Assembly (NCBI RefSeq): GCF_030269925.1
Contig: NC_085127.1
Span: 5,277,501-5,341,500, forward strand
Origin: Bombyx mori
Lineage: Eukaryota; Arthropoda; Insecta; Lepidoptera; Bombycidae
Length of the DNA: 64,000 nt
Direction of reading: 5' to 3'
Shown here: piece after piece, positions 23,636 through 64,000 of the stretch
How the letters are laid out: the number at the start of each line of letters is the position of its first letter
Position numbering within the stretch: the first letter of the stretch is position 1
Notes under the pieces: generated by a model
The model's input: the letters and a program-made list of their open reading frames with translations, nothing else
Databases searched by the model: none
What the model was told of the DNA's origin: nothing
Program-made: the position numbers and the translations under genes

Positions 23636-24469
23636 TAATTTACCAACATTGATCAAGACTGAGTTTCTCTTCTCAGAAATAAAAAGTAGAGGAATAAAGA
23701 TAGGACTTTTTTGTATTTATATTATTAGTTTGTTTTTTAAATTTTAAATACATTGTTTTTATTTGTGTTTAAAATATGTTATTTAAAAAGAAAATCTGTT
23801 TATCTGTGACGACTTTTAACACAAGCGACCTTATACAAGTTATGTTCGAAAGCAGAAAGGTGATTTCAATACAGTACTCTTTTTTTCTATTTCAGTTGAA
23901 TTTTAAAGTGACTAAATTCTATCGTTCTGTGGAACCAAAAAAAAAAGTTGTAAAGTTTTAAGTACCACCCAAAAAAAACAACCAGTAAATTCAAATGTAG
24001 TCAGTAATACGAAATGAGAAATTATAGTATTTCCTATAACTTAAGGTTTGATTTCGATATAACTGACAGACTGTTGCTTACTGCACTGTGGTTATGTTCG
24101 TCTTGACAACACAATAAATAATGTGACAAGGGTTATCACGTCCAAGTTATATTTTACAGTCAAAATTATGTTAGTGACGTGTATTGTTTATCCGGCTTTA
24201 AAATGAGGACTACACGTGCACGTCCTAAAATTGTAATTGACAATCCAAAACGAATTAATGATGTAAAAAAAAAAAAGATTTTACTCTAGTCGCTTCGACT
24301 TTGGTTAGTTCAAAGTTAAAGAGGTGTTATTAAATAAAGCATTGTGCATTTTGAGATCGGAATGAAATGTGCTTGCGGCTCACCCGAGTGATTCACGAAT
24401 CGCATTTTAAGAGATATATGTTGTAGCGTTTAAAAAAATTAATCGTGAAACGTATCCGTGTTTTGAAAA
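23636..24469. other. AT-rich noncoding DNA
   Basis: No gene was seen; several homopolymer runs. Confidence 0.4.
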
Positions 24470-24640
24470 CGGTGCGACGCCCACCGTCTTCAAGGCGGCC
24501 TGCGTGTTGGATTTGGGTGACAACGACTCCTACACGACTAGGGCGAGGCGCGTTAAGGCCCTAAACAAATGCGCCAAAGTCTTCATCGATCCACGGCTGT
24601 TTTGCAGGCAGTCTAAGCGATTCGTTTTTTTGTCGTGAAC
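24470..24640 (+). other. GC-rich coding-like island, unknown
   Basis: One plus-strand frame reads 'ATPTVFKAACVLDLG' through 'RVKALNKCAKVFIDPRLF' to a TGA at about 24638, with G/C at most third positions, unlike the surrounding AT-rich DNA. There is no splice-supported gene around it. It could be the 3' end of a decayed coding repeat or retrocopy. I do not recognise the product. Confidence 0.35.
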
Positions 24641-24779
24641 TTGGGCTTTTTTATTTCTTCAAGGCATAATTGGATAAATGAGGTCACTGTCTAGCTAGTG
24701 CTAATAACCATCAGAGGTCACAGTAATAACAATATGAATGCTGCGACCAATCTTGAGTCATGAATTTTTTTCTTATGCT

Positions 24780-24870
24780 GATAGCCTTGAGAGGCTATTT
24801 CATATGGGTTAATTTACTCGTCGAGCCCTTCGTCGCAAGCAACGGGTTCGGCGAGAACGGTTTCAGTCGC
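24780..24870 (+). repeat. Dispersed GC-rich repeat, internally deleted
   Basis: Shares 'gctgatagccttgagaggct' and 'gtcgagcccttcgtcgcaag' with 60600-60880, but the roughly 180 bases between them are missing. The class is unknown. Confidence 0.6.
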
Positions 24871-24874
24871 ATAG

Positions 24875-24985
24875 TTCCACTCTTCAAAGTGGAATGCATA
24901 ACTGCTTCATGGCAGAAATAGACAGGGATGGTGACATCCATGTGGGCCCATAGAACGCTTCCATCAGTAAAATACAAAGGAATCG
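24875..24985 (-). mobile_element. Diverged Bm1 fragment
   Basis: Reverse body blocks 'gcataactgcttcatggcag' and 'cagtaaa' remain. Confidence 0.5.
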
Positions 24986-27900
24986 CTCATCGAGGTAGCT
25001 CCTACAGGGTGTCAGTAACCCGAACCGGCTAACGGATTTCATTGAGGAGCTGGGTTGCTAAAAAATCTTTACCAACCGTATGCAAAACAGGCGTAAAGAC
25101 ATGGTTCTTTCATCACTGTTAAGATCTAGTTTGCTTTAATAGTAAGTGATATAACCAGACTATTATCACACGACTACATTTCATAATATTAAAAGAACGA
25201 AGATTCAAATAATACACTGAGATATTTAGAAATCGTTTATTATCAATAATATTCACATCGTCACGCAGCCGCTTTCTTAGTTTTCTTCATCAATTACAAT
25301 TACAATGTAATTATTACAATTATCTTCCCATATATACACAACATTTCGCCTAAAACTAAATAACGCTTATTTAAAAGAAACCTTAGGTTATTGTGAAATG
25401 AAAAAAAAATATTTCTAATGAGCTCCAGACGATTTGGTAGTCTTAAAAAACATTTTAAAGTATTATTATCAATCGTTTGTTAAATATACAATTGTATTCA
25501 TATACAAAATGTACAAAATTAAAAGAGTTATAAATTATGATAATTTAATTTTAAGTGGTAAGACAAACACAAAGTCAAAATCGCTTATCTACTATCGCCT
25601 ATATAAATATGTTTTTTCATCTGTATGTGAACATGTTGTTTTAGTTTGGTATGTACTAATGAGCTTTATATAAAAAAAAAAACAACAGATATATTTTTCA
25701 TGTCAATACTAAAACGTAAGAAAAAATGTCAAACATGAAAATGAATTTAAATCTTAAAGAGTCAGTTATTACGATCGAAATTGGAACATTCGGTGAATAT
25801 TCGTATGATTTAAAAGCGATGTAACTCACACGGCGTTTGTCTCTTACGCTAGTGTCGAAAAACAAAGTAATGCAGTGTAATGCAAAATTCTTATTATGGT
25901 TTCAACTTAAAAACGTTTTTTTTTCAGACAGCTGTCGTGAAAACTTATAGACTAATTCCTCAGAACTTCAGCGTCCTTACTTTATTATTTACAATTTTAT
26001 TTATACTTGATATGCTTTAGATTAAGATATCGTGAAATTATCTAGGTAAAAGATACTGCTTTGGTTCACTAAATTTCTGTAAGCTATTTTCAGCGGTTTT
26101 TTTAATATTATTATCATTTACACGAAGATAGTAAAACTTAACGCTTTTAAATTTTAAAAAGATTGACATCCACCGTCTTCATGTGAGTGAAGAATGGACA
26201 GAAGCAAAATTACGAATCTAGTATATTCTGGAATATTTACAGGTAACTAGCAAATTATAATAGTTAAAGTTTTTTTTTTTCGTTCACCCGCAAGATCGGC
26301 GAGCAGCGATGTTGTAGCATTTCAAATATGTCAAATATGTGTGGACCAACCGGCACTTTTATGATAACGGGCATAACATTCCGATATATCGTCGCAGATA
26401 GCGTTTCGGTGAGTGTGAATGGGTTACGACAAATCGTTATCGTGTCGGTGAATGAAAAACTCTCTTAAAGTAGATACGAATTAATAACTCAATAAAGTTT
26501 ACTCACGTACAAATTGAAACGACCACTTATCATATCCTCATTATAGTATTGCCAATTTAAGTATTATAACTTATGTTAAGTGATTGAGTTCGGCACAATG
26601 CGCTCGCGTTATGGCAACACCAGCTTGATATTGCTTTATTTATGATAACGGCCAGACTCATGGTACTCAAAGAATCCAATCCCAATCAATCAACAAATTA
26701 AAAGTCTCTTCTGCGTGAAACGTTTTCGAGTATTAATAATTATTTTCACAAATTTTGTTTCGAGTTTTATAAAATTATTAGACGTTTATTTAATAAGTCA
26801 AAAAACGTGTCAGAAAGTAATACGTGTCAGAGAACAAAAGTAAAGTAATTAAAGGTTCGTTTCGTTGAAATAATTAGTTTTTGTGTTTACAACACGGTGT
26901 ATTAATATTCGGTTCTTAATTATATTTGTACGTAATGAAAGCCTACTCAAAATAGAACGCTCTAATAAATAGTAAAGGCAAAGTATGGAATTCAATGGAA
27001 ATGGAATCAAAAAATATAAATAAGGAAGAAATGCTTTCTGGCCAATAAGTCGTTATGAGTACATAACAGATACGATTATTAATTGAAATTAGCATTTCAA
27101 GTTAGAGTTTTTGCGGCCTAAGAACTCACGGGTATCGCTAATTACTGAATTAAGCAATGAAAAATGTCAATATTTTTCAAATGTTAATAGTTGACTAGAT
27201 AGTAGTAGTAGACTAGTAGATTTTATAAAACAAGTCCGTCCTCAAGTCGTTCGCTCGTTCCTAAGCAACTTGGTAAATCCCACTAAGACTTTTCGTGATA
27301 ATCTGTTGTCAGTTACCACGGTCAGCGGCATAGCACCATCAATATCTTGTGTCAAGTTGTTGTCCTTGTGACTTGATCGATCAGACATTTAAGGCTCCGC
27401 TTCACGAATCTTTTCTTTTAAATCTTTATCCTTGATATTGAATTGTCATCGAGTTTTCTTTTGATGTGTCCAAAACAGGATCTGTGTTGGATGCAGGTGG
27501 CAACGGACCTTAAGAGATTAATGAGATTAAAGAGGCCTATGTTCGGCCTTGGACAGCCATAGGCTGAGATGAGTATTTAAATCACCGGAGCACTCTCTAA
27601 GTTTATACTGTGAGAAGTCTCTGATCCGAGTTCATCCACGACTGACTCAATATGATTCGCAAAATAAGGGTTTTCAACATCGGCGTCCCAGAGGTACTGC
27701 TACAATTTTCTAATATGAGTTTTGGTGTTAATGTATGCTCCAAACTGTCTACCCTTCTACCTATTTGGTCTATTGACTGAAACAGATTAGTTAGTTTTAT
27801 AAAGTCGAATAACTGTTATTACAATACAAATGTGAGTTGCACCTAGCTTTCACGCTGAACCACACATGGGCCGTAAGTCCAATGCTAATAAAAACAGAGT

Positions 27901-28620
27901 CTGCTTTTTTATCTATTCTATTAAGTGATAGTTACATGCCGTTTGTTATATTATCATAAATAGAATACCAGAACGACTTAGATGCCCCAGTAATTTATTT
28001 AATTCGTATTGTAAAATACCACACTTATAGTCTATGTAAAATTTTGGGTATTTTGAACAGCAATTTATTTGATTCGCATATTTTGAAGCCTCCTGTGACC
28101 TTCATCTCATTTTCCAATATCAGTCTCAGATGAGTTGTAGAAAAAATTTAACAAATCGTAAAATGTTTTAAGATCCAGACCTATAGGGTAGAGAGCCTGT
28201 AGAGAAATTGTCTGATTTGTATGACCCGTTCAATTGGTTGGTAGTTTGACGTGCGGATGGAAGCTATTTTGTTCATCGTGACTCGAAAACCAAGCAATCA
28301 ATCAATTAGCAGGTCGTTTATGCTTATTTTTAGATCAAATAAGCACGGTTGACCGGCCCTATTTAATTGTTTTGAAAAGGCGCTTGTCCAAATTTGCACG
28401 AACGACGAAACTAAGCATTTGGTCAGCCATCCGTTTTGTTCCCGTATTCTTAGCAACCTAGTTGCGATTCATTCAATCGCCAACCCGAAAGCTACACAAC
28501 TAATGCATGTAGTACAAAGTATAAGTGGTCAAAGTGCCTCTTGACGTGCGCCAGAATGGTCTCAAAGGAGCACAAGCGCTCAAACCAAGTTCTAAGTAGT
28601 TGATGAAGTCATTTTTCATG
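24986..28620. other. AT-rich noncoding DNA downstream of the Ig gene
   Basis: No gene was recognised. A degraded plus-strand RTE-like 3' end lies at about 27485-27580 ('tggatgcaggtggcaacgga', 'aggcctatgttcggcctt'). Confidence 0.5.
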
Positions 28621-28624
28621 GAAT

Positions 28625-28630
28625 TTTATT
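28625..28630 (-). promoter_or_regulatory. Candidate poly(A) signal of the Ig gene
   Basis: AATAAA on the minus strand, about 310 bases beyond the stop codon of the last exon. In AT-rich DNA such a hexamer can occur by chance. Confidence 0.25.
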
Positions 28631-28940
28631 TATATTCTACTCTTTTCTTTTTGGTTCTATTTTGTGTAGGCTAATTACAAGTTAAATGATTAACCAATAT
28701 AGCACGATATTATAGAGTTTTTACACTTAAAATAATGACATTATTTAACTTGATAATTTTGGTATTTAATTAAATGTTAAAGCCATTGTAATTGGAGCAA
28801 ACAATACGCTTTTGATTTACAGCAAATACGTAACATTTAAGCGTCATCCAAATGTTGTTTTGAATGTACGTAAAATAAAACAATAACTATTAACAAATTG
28901 ACCGATAGATATTTTTAAAATCGAATTTAATGAAAACTTA

Positions 28941-58699
<29,759 letters not shown>

Positions 58700-58750
58700 C
58701 TAGAAACAAAAAAAATAAAGTTTTAATCTTTTTAGTCATTTAAAATTGAG

Positions 58751-59447
58751 CTAGTGGTCCCGCAGTAGTCGAAATTCGACTATCATGTTAATTAAAATTG
58801 TATGTTTAAACATTATTATGGTTCCTTTTTTTTATTGCTTGGATGGGTGGACGAGCTCACAGCCAACCTGGTGTTAAGTGGTTACTGAAGCCCCTAGACA
58901 TCTATAACGTAAATGCGCCACCCACCTTGAGACATAAGTTCTAAGGTCTCAGGTATAGTTACAACGGCTGCCCCACCCTTCAAACCGAAACGCATTACTG
59001 CTTCACGGCAGAAATAGGCAGGCTGGTAGTACCTACCCGCGCGTACCCTCAAGAGGTCCTACCACCAGTAATTCTATTATTAAACACTTATATTTCTATA
59101 ACATAATCACAGATTTCGCCAAAACTTACACTATAGATAAATAACATTACAGACAAACAATATTAATCTATTCTGAATTTGACCACAGACACTAACAAAA
59201 GTTTGACAATTGACAATAACCAAAGAGTATATTTATGTGTATTAGTGTGTGTCAAATACATGATAGTGAGTGTAATGTTTTTTTTTTGTTGATTTAATGT
59301 ATTTTTATGCATAACTTAAAAATATATATTAGCATTGTGCACTCCTTCTCTATATTATGTATAAGTGTAAGGGTTTCATACTCCTCCGTCCGCGCAATTT
59401 TCGTAAAAAGGGGTGCAATGTTTTTGCTTCACGTATTAATATATAGA
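58751..59447 (-). mobile_element. Non-autonomous Helitron containing Bm1
   Basis: 5' TC end at 59447 (flank base appropriate), 3' CTAG at 58751-58754. Split by the Bm1 at 58825-59071. It lies in the intron upstream of the Ig1 exon. Confidence 0.85.
58825..59071 (-). mobile_element. Bm1 SINE inserted in a Helitron
   Basis: Reverse body and tail. The Helitron sequence resumes on both sides. Confidence 0.88.
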
Positions 59448-59574
59448 TAGGAACGAAACAAATGACGTGACATAATGAAATCGACCAAAATAGGGTTGCT
59501 AGAAGCTAGTTTTTTAAATCACAATTGGTAGATCAATTTTGCTATACGTTGGCAGACATGTTCAATATTCAACT

Positions 59575-59705
59575 AGTGTTAAGCTACCCGAGCCAATCCA
59601 TAATCTACTCATCTTGAGCTGTGAGATCAAGGTCTCAGTTGAATTAAAACAACAGCTGCCCATCCCTTCAAATCGAAGCGATGAAATGGGCTTAATGTCA
59701 TTCTT
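59575..59705 (-). mobile_element. Old Bm1 fragment
   Basis: Blocks 'agtgttaagctac', 'tcaaggtctcag' and 'cagctgcccatcccttcaaa' in order. Confidence 0.5.
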
Positions 59706-60069
59706 TCATCGTGAAGTCATTCATGATGGTATGTGTGATAGAAACTGATAATAGCAATCAAGAACTTTAATTTCTCAGATTTGACAACCCTTAAAGCTAA
59801 GATTTGCAATTATGTTCTTCTAATGTCATCATCTAAATTCATTCCCATTTTTTCAGCTTCTTAATTTTATTTAGTTTCATTAGATTTCAATCTTTAGTTT
59901 CAAACAATCCATTTAAATTTATCCAGTTATCTTGTCGTAGACAACCCTACGTTAGGAATTCATAAATAAACTAAGCCAATATTAATAAGTTTATTATTAA
60001 CTCTTATAAAACTTCTAACAGAACCCTGGGAAGAAAATGCTGATTCGATTATTATTTTTACGGACTGGA

Positions 60070-60290
60070 ATAGAAGCTCATGCCGTTGGTATTAAGTAAT
60101 TACCAAAGCCAATGGACATCAAACGGAAATGCTGTCATTCACCTTGAGACATGAGGTCGAATCTTGATTTTATTGTTTAACAGCCGCCCCATCCTTCAAA
60201 CAGAAACGCATAACTGCTTTGAGCTGGAAATAAGCGGATATTGGTACCTACCCTCGCAAGGCTACAATACGTTCTATCATATTAATAAAA
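60070..60290 (-). mobile_element. Old Bm1 SINE
   Basis: Ordered blocks 'attaagtaattacc', 'caccttgagacat', 'gccccatccttcaaac' and 'ggtacctacc', all diverged. Confidence 0.6.
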
Positions 60291-60599
60291 TTCTAATTTG
60301 AGCGTCAGATGTGAATATCTATTACGATTCCCTCGAATTTAAGGATGTTATGAATGGGGAAATGTTCAGAGAATATTGTAATTTTATTACCTCCTTTTTG
60401 TTCTTTATTCAGATCATTTCTATCTAAAACACGAACGGACAGATCTCAAACGACTTTGTATGAGATTAGAATTGTAAAGTTTTGCTTGCGGAAGGTTGTT
60501 GTAGAAGGTATTTTAAGTTCGTTCGGGTAGATATCACACATTATTACTGGTGCGGAGCAGTCATGCGCACCTGTTCAGAGCTTTTTTTTCTTCCTACCT

Positions 60600-60880
60600 A
60601 AGCTGATAGCCTTGAGAGGCTATTTCAGCGTAGCCTCAACTAGTAGGTGAGCTCACGGGGCTCAAACCGGAGTGACGCTAACACTGACCTTAGCAAGAGC
60701 AGTGCCTCGCAGAATCTACCACATTATCGGAAACGCGACCCACTGACGAGATCCGGCGAGAAACTCAGTGGGCTGTGTCTATGGGTTAATTCGCGTGTCG
60801 AGCCCTTCGTCGCAAGTGACGGGTTCGACGAGAACGGTGACCGGTGCTTGTGGGTAGCGGAATTCATACATAATGTAATC
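60600..60880 (+). repeat. Dispersed GC-rich repeat, unclassified
   Basis: Begins about 'aagctgatagccttgagagg' and ends after 'gaacggtgaccggtgcttg'. Related copies lie at 24780-24870 and, inverted, at 42890-43283. No protein, poly-A or terminal repeats were defined. A diverged Bm1 3' tail follows at about 60928-60990. Confidence 0.65.
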
Positions 60881-61024
60881 GTAAGTAATCTCTATTTAAA
60901 AAAAATCTGTATAAAAAATCTCTGTGGGTTTCGCCAAACACTTAATCTCAGGTGTTCCGTGAGTCTGTTCATTCGTCTATGCAATAAATAAATATATGTT
61001 TAGGCTTTTTTGGGCTGAGCCCAT

Positions 61025-61164
61025 CGTCGTGGAAGGCGATGCTCGACTTCTGCGAGTGCACCATCTCGCAGAAGGAGGCGGCGGGGCGCGTTAGAGACGC
61101 GCTAGCCCGCCGCCGTCGAGCGGGGGCCAGGGAGGCGGATCTCGCCCAAGCCCTGGCCCTCTAA
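61025..61164 (+). pseudogene. Last 46 codons of an R1-clade ORF
   Basis: Reads 'SWKAMLDFCECTISQKEAA' and ends 'DLAQALAL' at TAA. This supplies the natural C-terminus of family X and shows that the TAG at 3303 is premature. Confidence 0.85.
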
Positions 61165-61648
61165 GTGTTTCGGGTCCCCCTCACATGTCGGTCTGGGGAC
61201 CGGCGAGAGGGACCTAAGAAGACGTCGTGCAAGCTGCTCTGCACGCGTTTTACGCAAGAGCATCCGGGTGATGGAAGGCCGGCTATCCTCGACCCACGCT
61301 GGTTCTGACCCAGCGGGGTATTCCGTAGGATAGCTCACTCTAACCGGCGCCATCTAGGCAGGCTCCGGATAGCCTGTCGACCGAGAGGGCTGGTGGTCGT
61401 GGCGCCGACGACCGCCAGTCCGGCGTCCCGAGGGGGAGGGTGATGGGAGAGATGTGCTCCGCACTAAACACTTCACTTTCCCCCCTTTGCCTTTTCATGA
61501 GTTCTGTCTCATGTGAGGTTTGGACGTTGGTTGTTGAGCGACAGGAGGTTTTAGTCGGTTCGACTCCGACATGCTCCGCCCGCCGTCCCCAGTGGAGGGC
61601 GGAAGTCCGGCGATTTCCTCCTGACCAAAAAAAAAAAAAAAAAAAAAA
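61025..61648 (+). mobile_element. R1-clade LINE family X, 5'-truncated
   Basis: Flanked by 'gagcccat' at 61017-61024 and 61649-61656. It has the last codons of the ORF, the 3' UTR and a roughly 22-base A-tail. The right flank is Bm1-like, so it may have landed in an old SINE. Confidence 0.85.
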
Positions 61649-61649
61649 G

Positions 61650-61830
61650 AGCCCATAGACATCAAACATGTCATTTTCACCACAGATCTTGAGACATTAT
61701 TTCTAAGTCGTAGTTCTAGTAGTAAAACAGTTGACCCATCTTTTCAAAAGGAAAGCATTATTGCTTCATTCTGCATCAGGCAGAGATGGGCCTAAGATAT
61801 AGGCTCACAAGACGCCCTGCCAGTGGTCGT
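61650..61830 (-). mobile_element. Old Bm1 SINE, split by an R1-clade LINE
   Basis: Starts 'gagcccatagacatc', then 'ttgagacattatttctaag' and 'ggcagagatggg', matching reverse Bm1 with many changes. Confidence 0.6.
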
Positions 61831-62261
61831 CTTCTTCTTCTTCTTAATAATAAAATGGCTACTAGTAATCCAATTTAATAATCAAATTTAGCTAGCCTAA
61901 GATTTCCCAATGTAATCGACGCTCGAATGAGAATTACTTCTCTCTGAAGGTTTTGCCGGTGAATTTATTAACTCCTTGATATTAAATGGAATTCTAAACA
62001 TCTCAGTTTGGGAAGGCCATTGAACTACATAATAGTAATTCGAAAATGATCGACAGACTATTTAAAGTGATAAAATTTAAGTTGGATTCCGATTGTTATT
62101 ATAATTAACGGATCTCTCATCCCTTTAGAGCTAGCTAAGTGTTTAGTTAAGTTTTCAATTATTATAAACAACAAATTGTTTGAATATTCAATAGCTTAAT
62201 CGATTTTAAGATTATCGTTGTCTTTGTTTTATAAAATAGTTTTTGTTCTTAATAGTACTTA
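61831..62261. other. AT-rich noncoding DNA
   Basis: Nothing supported. Confidence 0.4.
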
Positions 62262-62522
62262 GTAGTCCCTGGTGATAGGGAGTCCTGTGAGTCCGCACGG
62301 GTGGATACCACCACCTTACCTATTTCTGGCACCAAGCAGCAATTTTTTGCGGTTTGAAGGGTGGAGCATTCATCATACTGTAGAACTAAGACTTACTTAT
62401 GTCTCAATGTGGGTAGCGGCATTTACGTGAATAATGTCTAAAGACTCTGGTTATCACTTAACACCTCATGAGCCGCAAGCTCGCTTTCCTATGCATATAT
62501 AGTAATAGTCTAAGCAATAAAA
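62262..62522 (+). mobile_element. Diverged Bm1 SINE
   Basis: Plus-strand body from 'gtgagtccgcacgggtgg' to 'ctaagcaataaaaa'. Confidence 0.72.
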
Positions 62523-62539
62523 ACGTTGATATTATTAAG

Positions 62540-62565
62540 AGAGAGAGAGAGAGAGGGAGAGAGAT

Positions 62566-62650
<85 letters not shown>

Positions 62651-62683
62651 GAGAGAGGGACAAGGAGAGAAAGAGAGAGAGAG
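62540..62683. repeat. (GA)n microsatellite
   Basis: About 140 bases of GA with scattered interruptions, directly behind a Bm1 tail. Confidence 0.95.
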
Positions 62684-62689
62684 TATTCT

Positions 62690-63102
62690 TTATGGTACAC
62701 CAAAAAAAAATGCGCTACATTAAATACAAAATTAAGTACAATTATTATTATTAAGTATTATTGCATAGTGAAAGTGACTGTTATTTTTTTTTTCAATTGA
62801 AAGTAATTACTATTATTACAAATAAATTATTGGAGGCTTTCTATTTTAAACAGTGAAAGCAGGACACGTTGCCTATATTGATAAAGATTGAGTAAAAACA
62901 ACACTCCTATTATTACCGCGAAATAATTATTCATTTCGGCTTAAAGAAGAGGAGAGCCGTTACTATAATCTAATAAGCTTCAACCTCACATTTCAAGATG
63001 GGTGTTCAAATTACTCTTAATGTCCTCCACTCAACACTAAAACAGTAGTAACAACAACATCATCTGTCTAGTAGTAAAATATTTAGTCAAGTAACCATCA
63101 TA
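62690..63102. other. AT-rich noncoding DNA
   Basis: Nothing supported. Confidence 0.4.
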
Positions 63103-63556
63103 TCTATATATTAATACGTGAAGCAAAAACTTTGTACCCCTTTTTACGAAAATTTCGCAGACGGAGCAGTATGAAATTTCTCACACTTATAGAGAATATA
63201 GAGAAGGAGTGCACAATGCTAATATTTAAAAAAAAAAAATGAATAAAAGGTACTTTAAATCAATAAAGAAAACATTACACACACTACCATGTATTTGACA
63301 CAACACATACACAAAAATATACTCTTTGTTTACTGTCAATTGTGGGAAACTTTTGTTATTGTTTAAAGTCTGTGGTCGAATTAAAAATAGATTAATATTG
63401 TTTGTCTTTAATATTATTGATCTATAGTGTAGTTTTGGCGAATACTGTGATTATATTATCGAAATATAATAGTGTTTGACAATAGAACCATAATAGTGCT
63501 TAAACTTATAATTTCAATTAATTATAGTCGAATTTCAAGTACTGTGGGGCCACTAG
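63103..63556 (+). mobile_element. Non-autonomous Helitron
   Basis: A|TC start at 63103 and CTAG|T end at 63556, same family as 57190-57601, with a few substitutions in the 3' palindrome. Confidence 0.85.
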
Positions 63557-64000
63557 TTTTTATTAATCCTCATAAGCGATTTACCGCCGAAGGATAACAA
63601 GGCCGATAACACAAATCGCTGTGCAAAGTAAACAGAAATATAATTAATAGCGTATCGAAGGGAGTCTAGCAGTCGAGGATCCACACAAACGTCTAAGATT
63701 ATTAGTATTTACTCTTTCACCGAAAATTAAACATGATTTAATCAGCTTAATTACAATTTCTAAGACTGTATATATTCTATGAGCGCTTATGTAAATCGGT
63801 TATGTTTGCATATGTAAGGAAATTAAACTTCACATATTGAACTGTCTTAATATTTGGAAGATTTTAATGCATTAAAATAAATACATTTAAAATTTTATTT
63901 ATAATTTTCGTTACCTAGTCCTTGTCTGTTAAATAATCATAAATCACAAGTATATATTGCAAGCAAACAAATATTATCGAGCACAATCTCAAATAATACT

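Noticed and set aside
62458..62723. Open frames on both strands through the GA tract
   Set aside because: Simple-sequence translation (Arg-Glu or Ser-Leu repeats) with no gene context.

Overview
This window looks like nuclear DNA of a lepidopteran insect, most likely the silkworm Bombyx mori or a close relative. The clues are about twenty copies of a SINE matching the silkworm Bm1 family, a Dong-like R4-clade retrotransposon sitting in a TAA repeat, several R1-clade LINEs, lepidopteran-style Helitrons (A|TC...CTAG|T), an AT-rich background, and a host gene split into short exons with GT/AG introns. There is no operon structure and no bacterial, plasmid or CRISPR feature.

One host gene can be reconstructed, on the minus strand. 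Eight coding exons between 58699 and 28941 encode a three-Ig-domain cell-surface protein of the DIP (Dpr-interacting protein)/lachesin type. The exons are 58492-58699, 40204-40374, 37377-37505, 35868-36006, 33295-33446, 32352-32456, 31684-31746 and 28941-29167. All splice phases agree and the exons sum to 1194 bases (397 codons plus stop). The visible order is: second half of Ig1, Ig2, Ig3, a threonine-rich stalk, and a hydrophobic C-terminus that may be a GPI-anchor signal. Exons for the signal peptide and first half of Ig1 were not found and probably lie beyond the right edge. The first visible intron is about 18 kb and filled with transposons.

Everything else recognised is mobile or repetitive. 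Left part (1-28.9 kb, downstream of the gene): Bm1 copies, a head-to-head pair of truncated R1-clade LINEs (2728-5262), a complete 3.7-kb jockey/CR1-type LINE with an uninterrupted 986-codon EN-RT frame and a 9-bp target-site duplication (TSD) (6477-10160), RTE-like 3' ends and two Helitrons, set in AT-rich DNA. Middle (28.9-40.4 kb, gene body): a TIR element hit by Bm1, which was hit by a Dong-like element; a long inverted repeat with a (TC)n expansion in one arm and a solo LTR in the other; and a small TIR element. Right part (40.4-64 kb, large intron and upstream): two more R1-clade LINEs (47320-49399 and 51460-54329), each inside an older transposon, plus Helitrons, tRNA-headed SINEs, a mariner remnant and further Bm1 copies.

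The main theme is layered insertion, with TSDs or terminal repeats still readable at many junctions. I did not find evidence for a new multi-gene biological system. The most unusual items are the Dong/Bm1/TIR-element nest with exact 37-bp inverted termini, the head-to-head LINE pair, the intronic long inverted repeat, and a dispersed GC-rich repeat that I could not classify.
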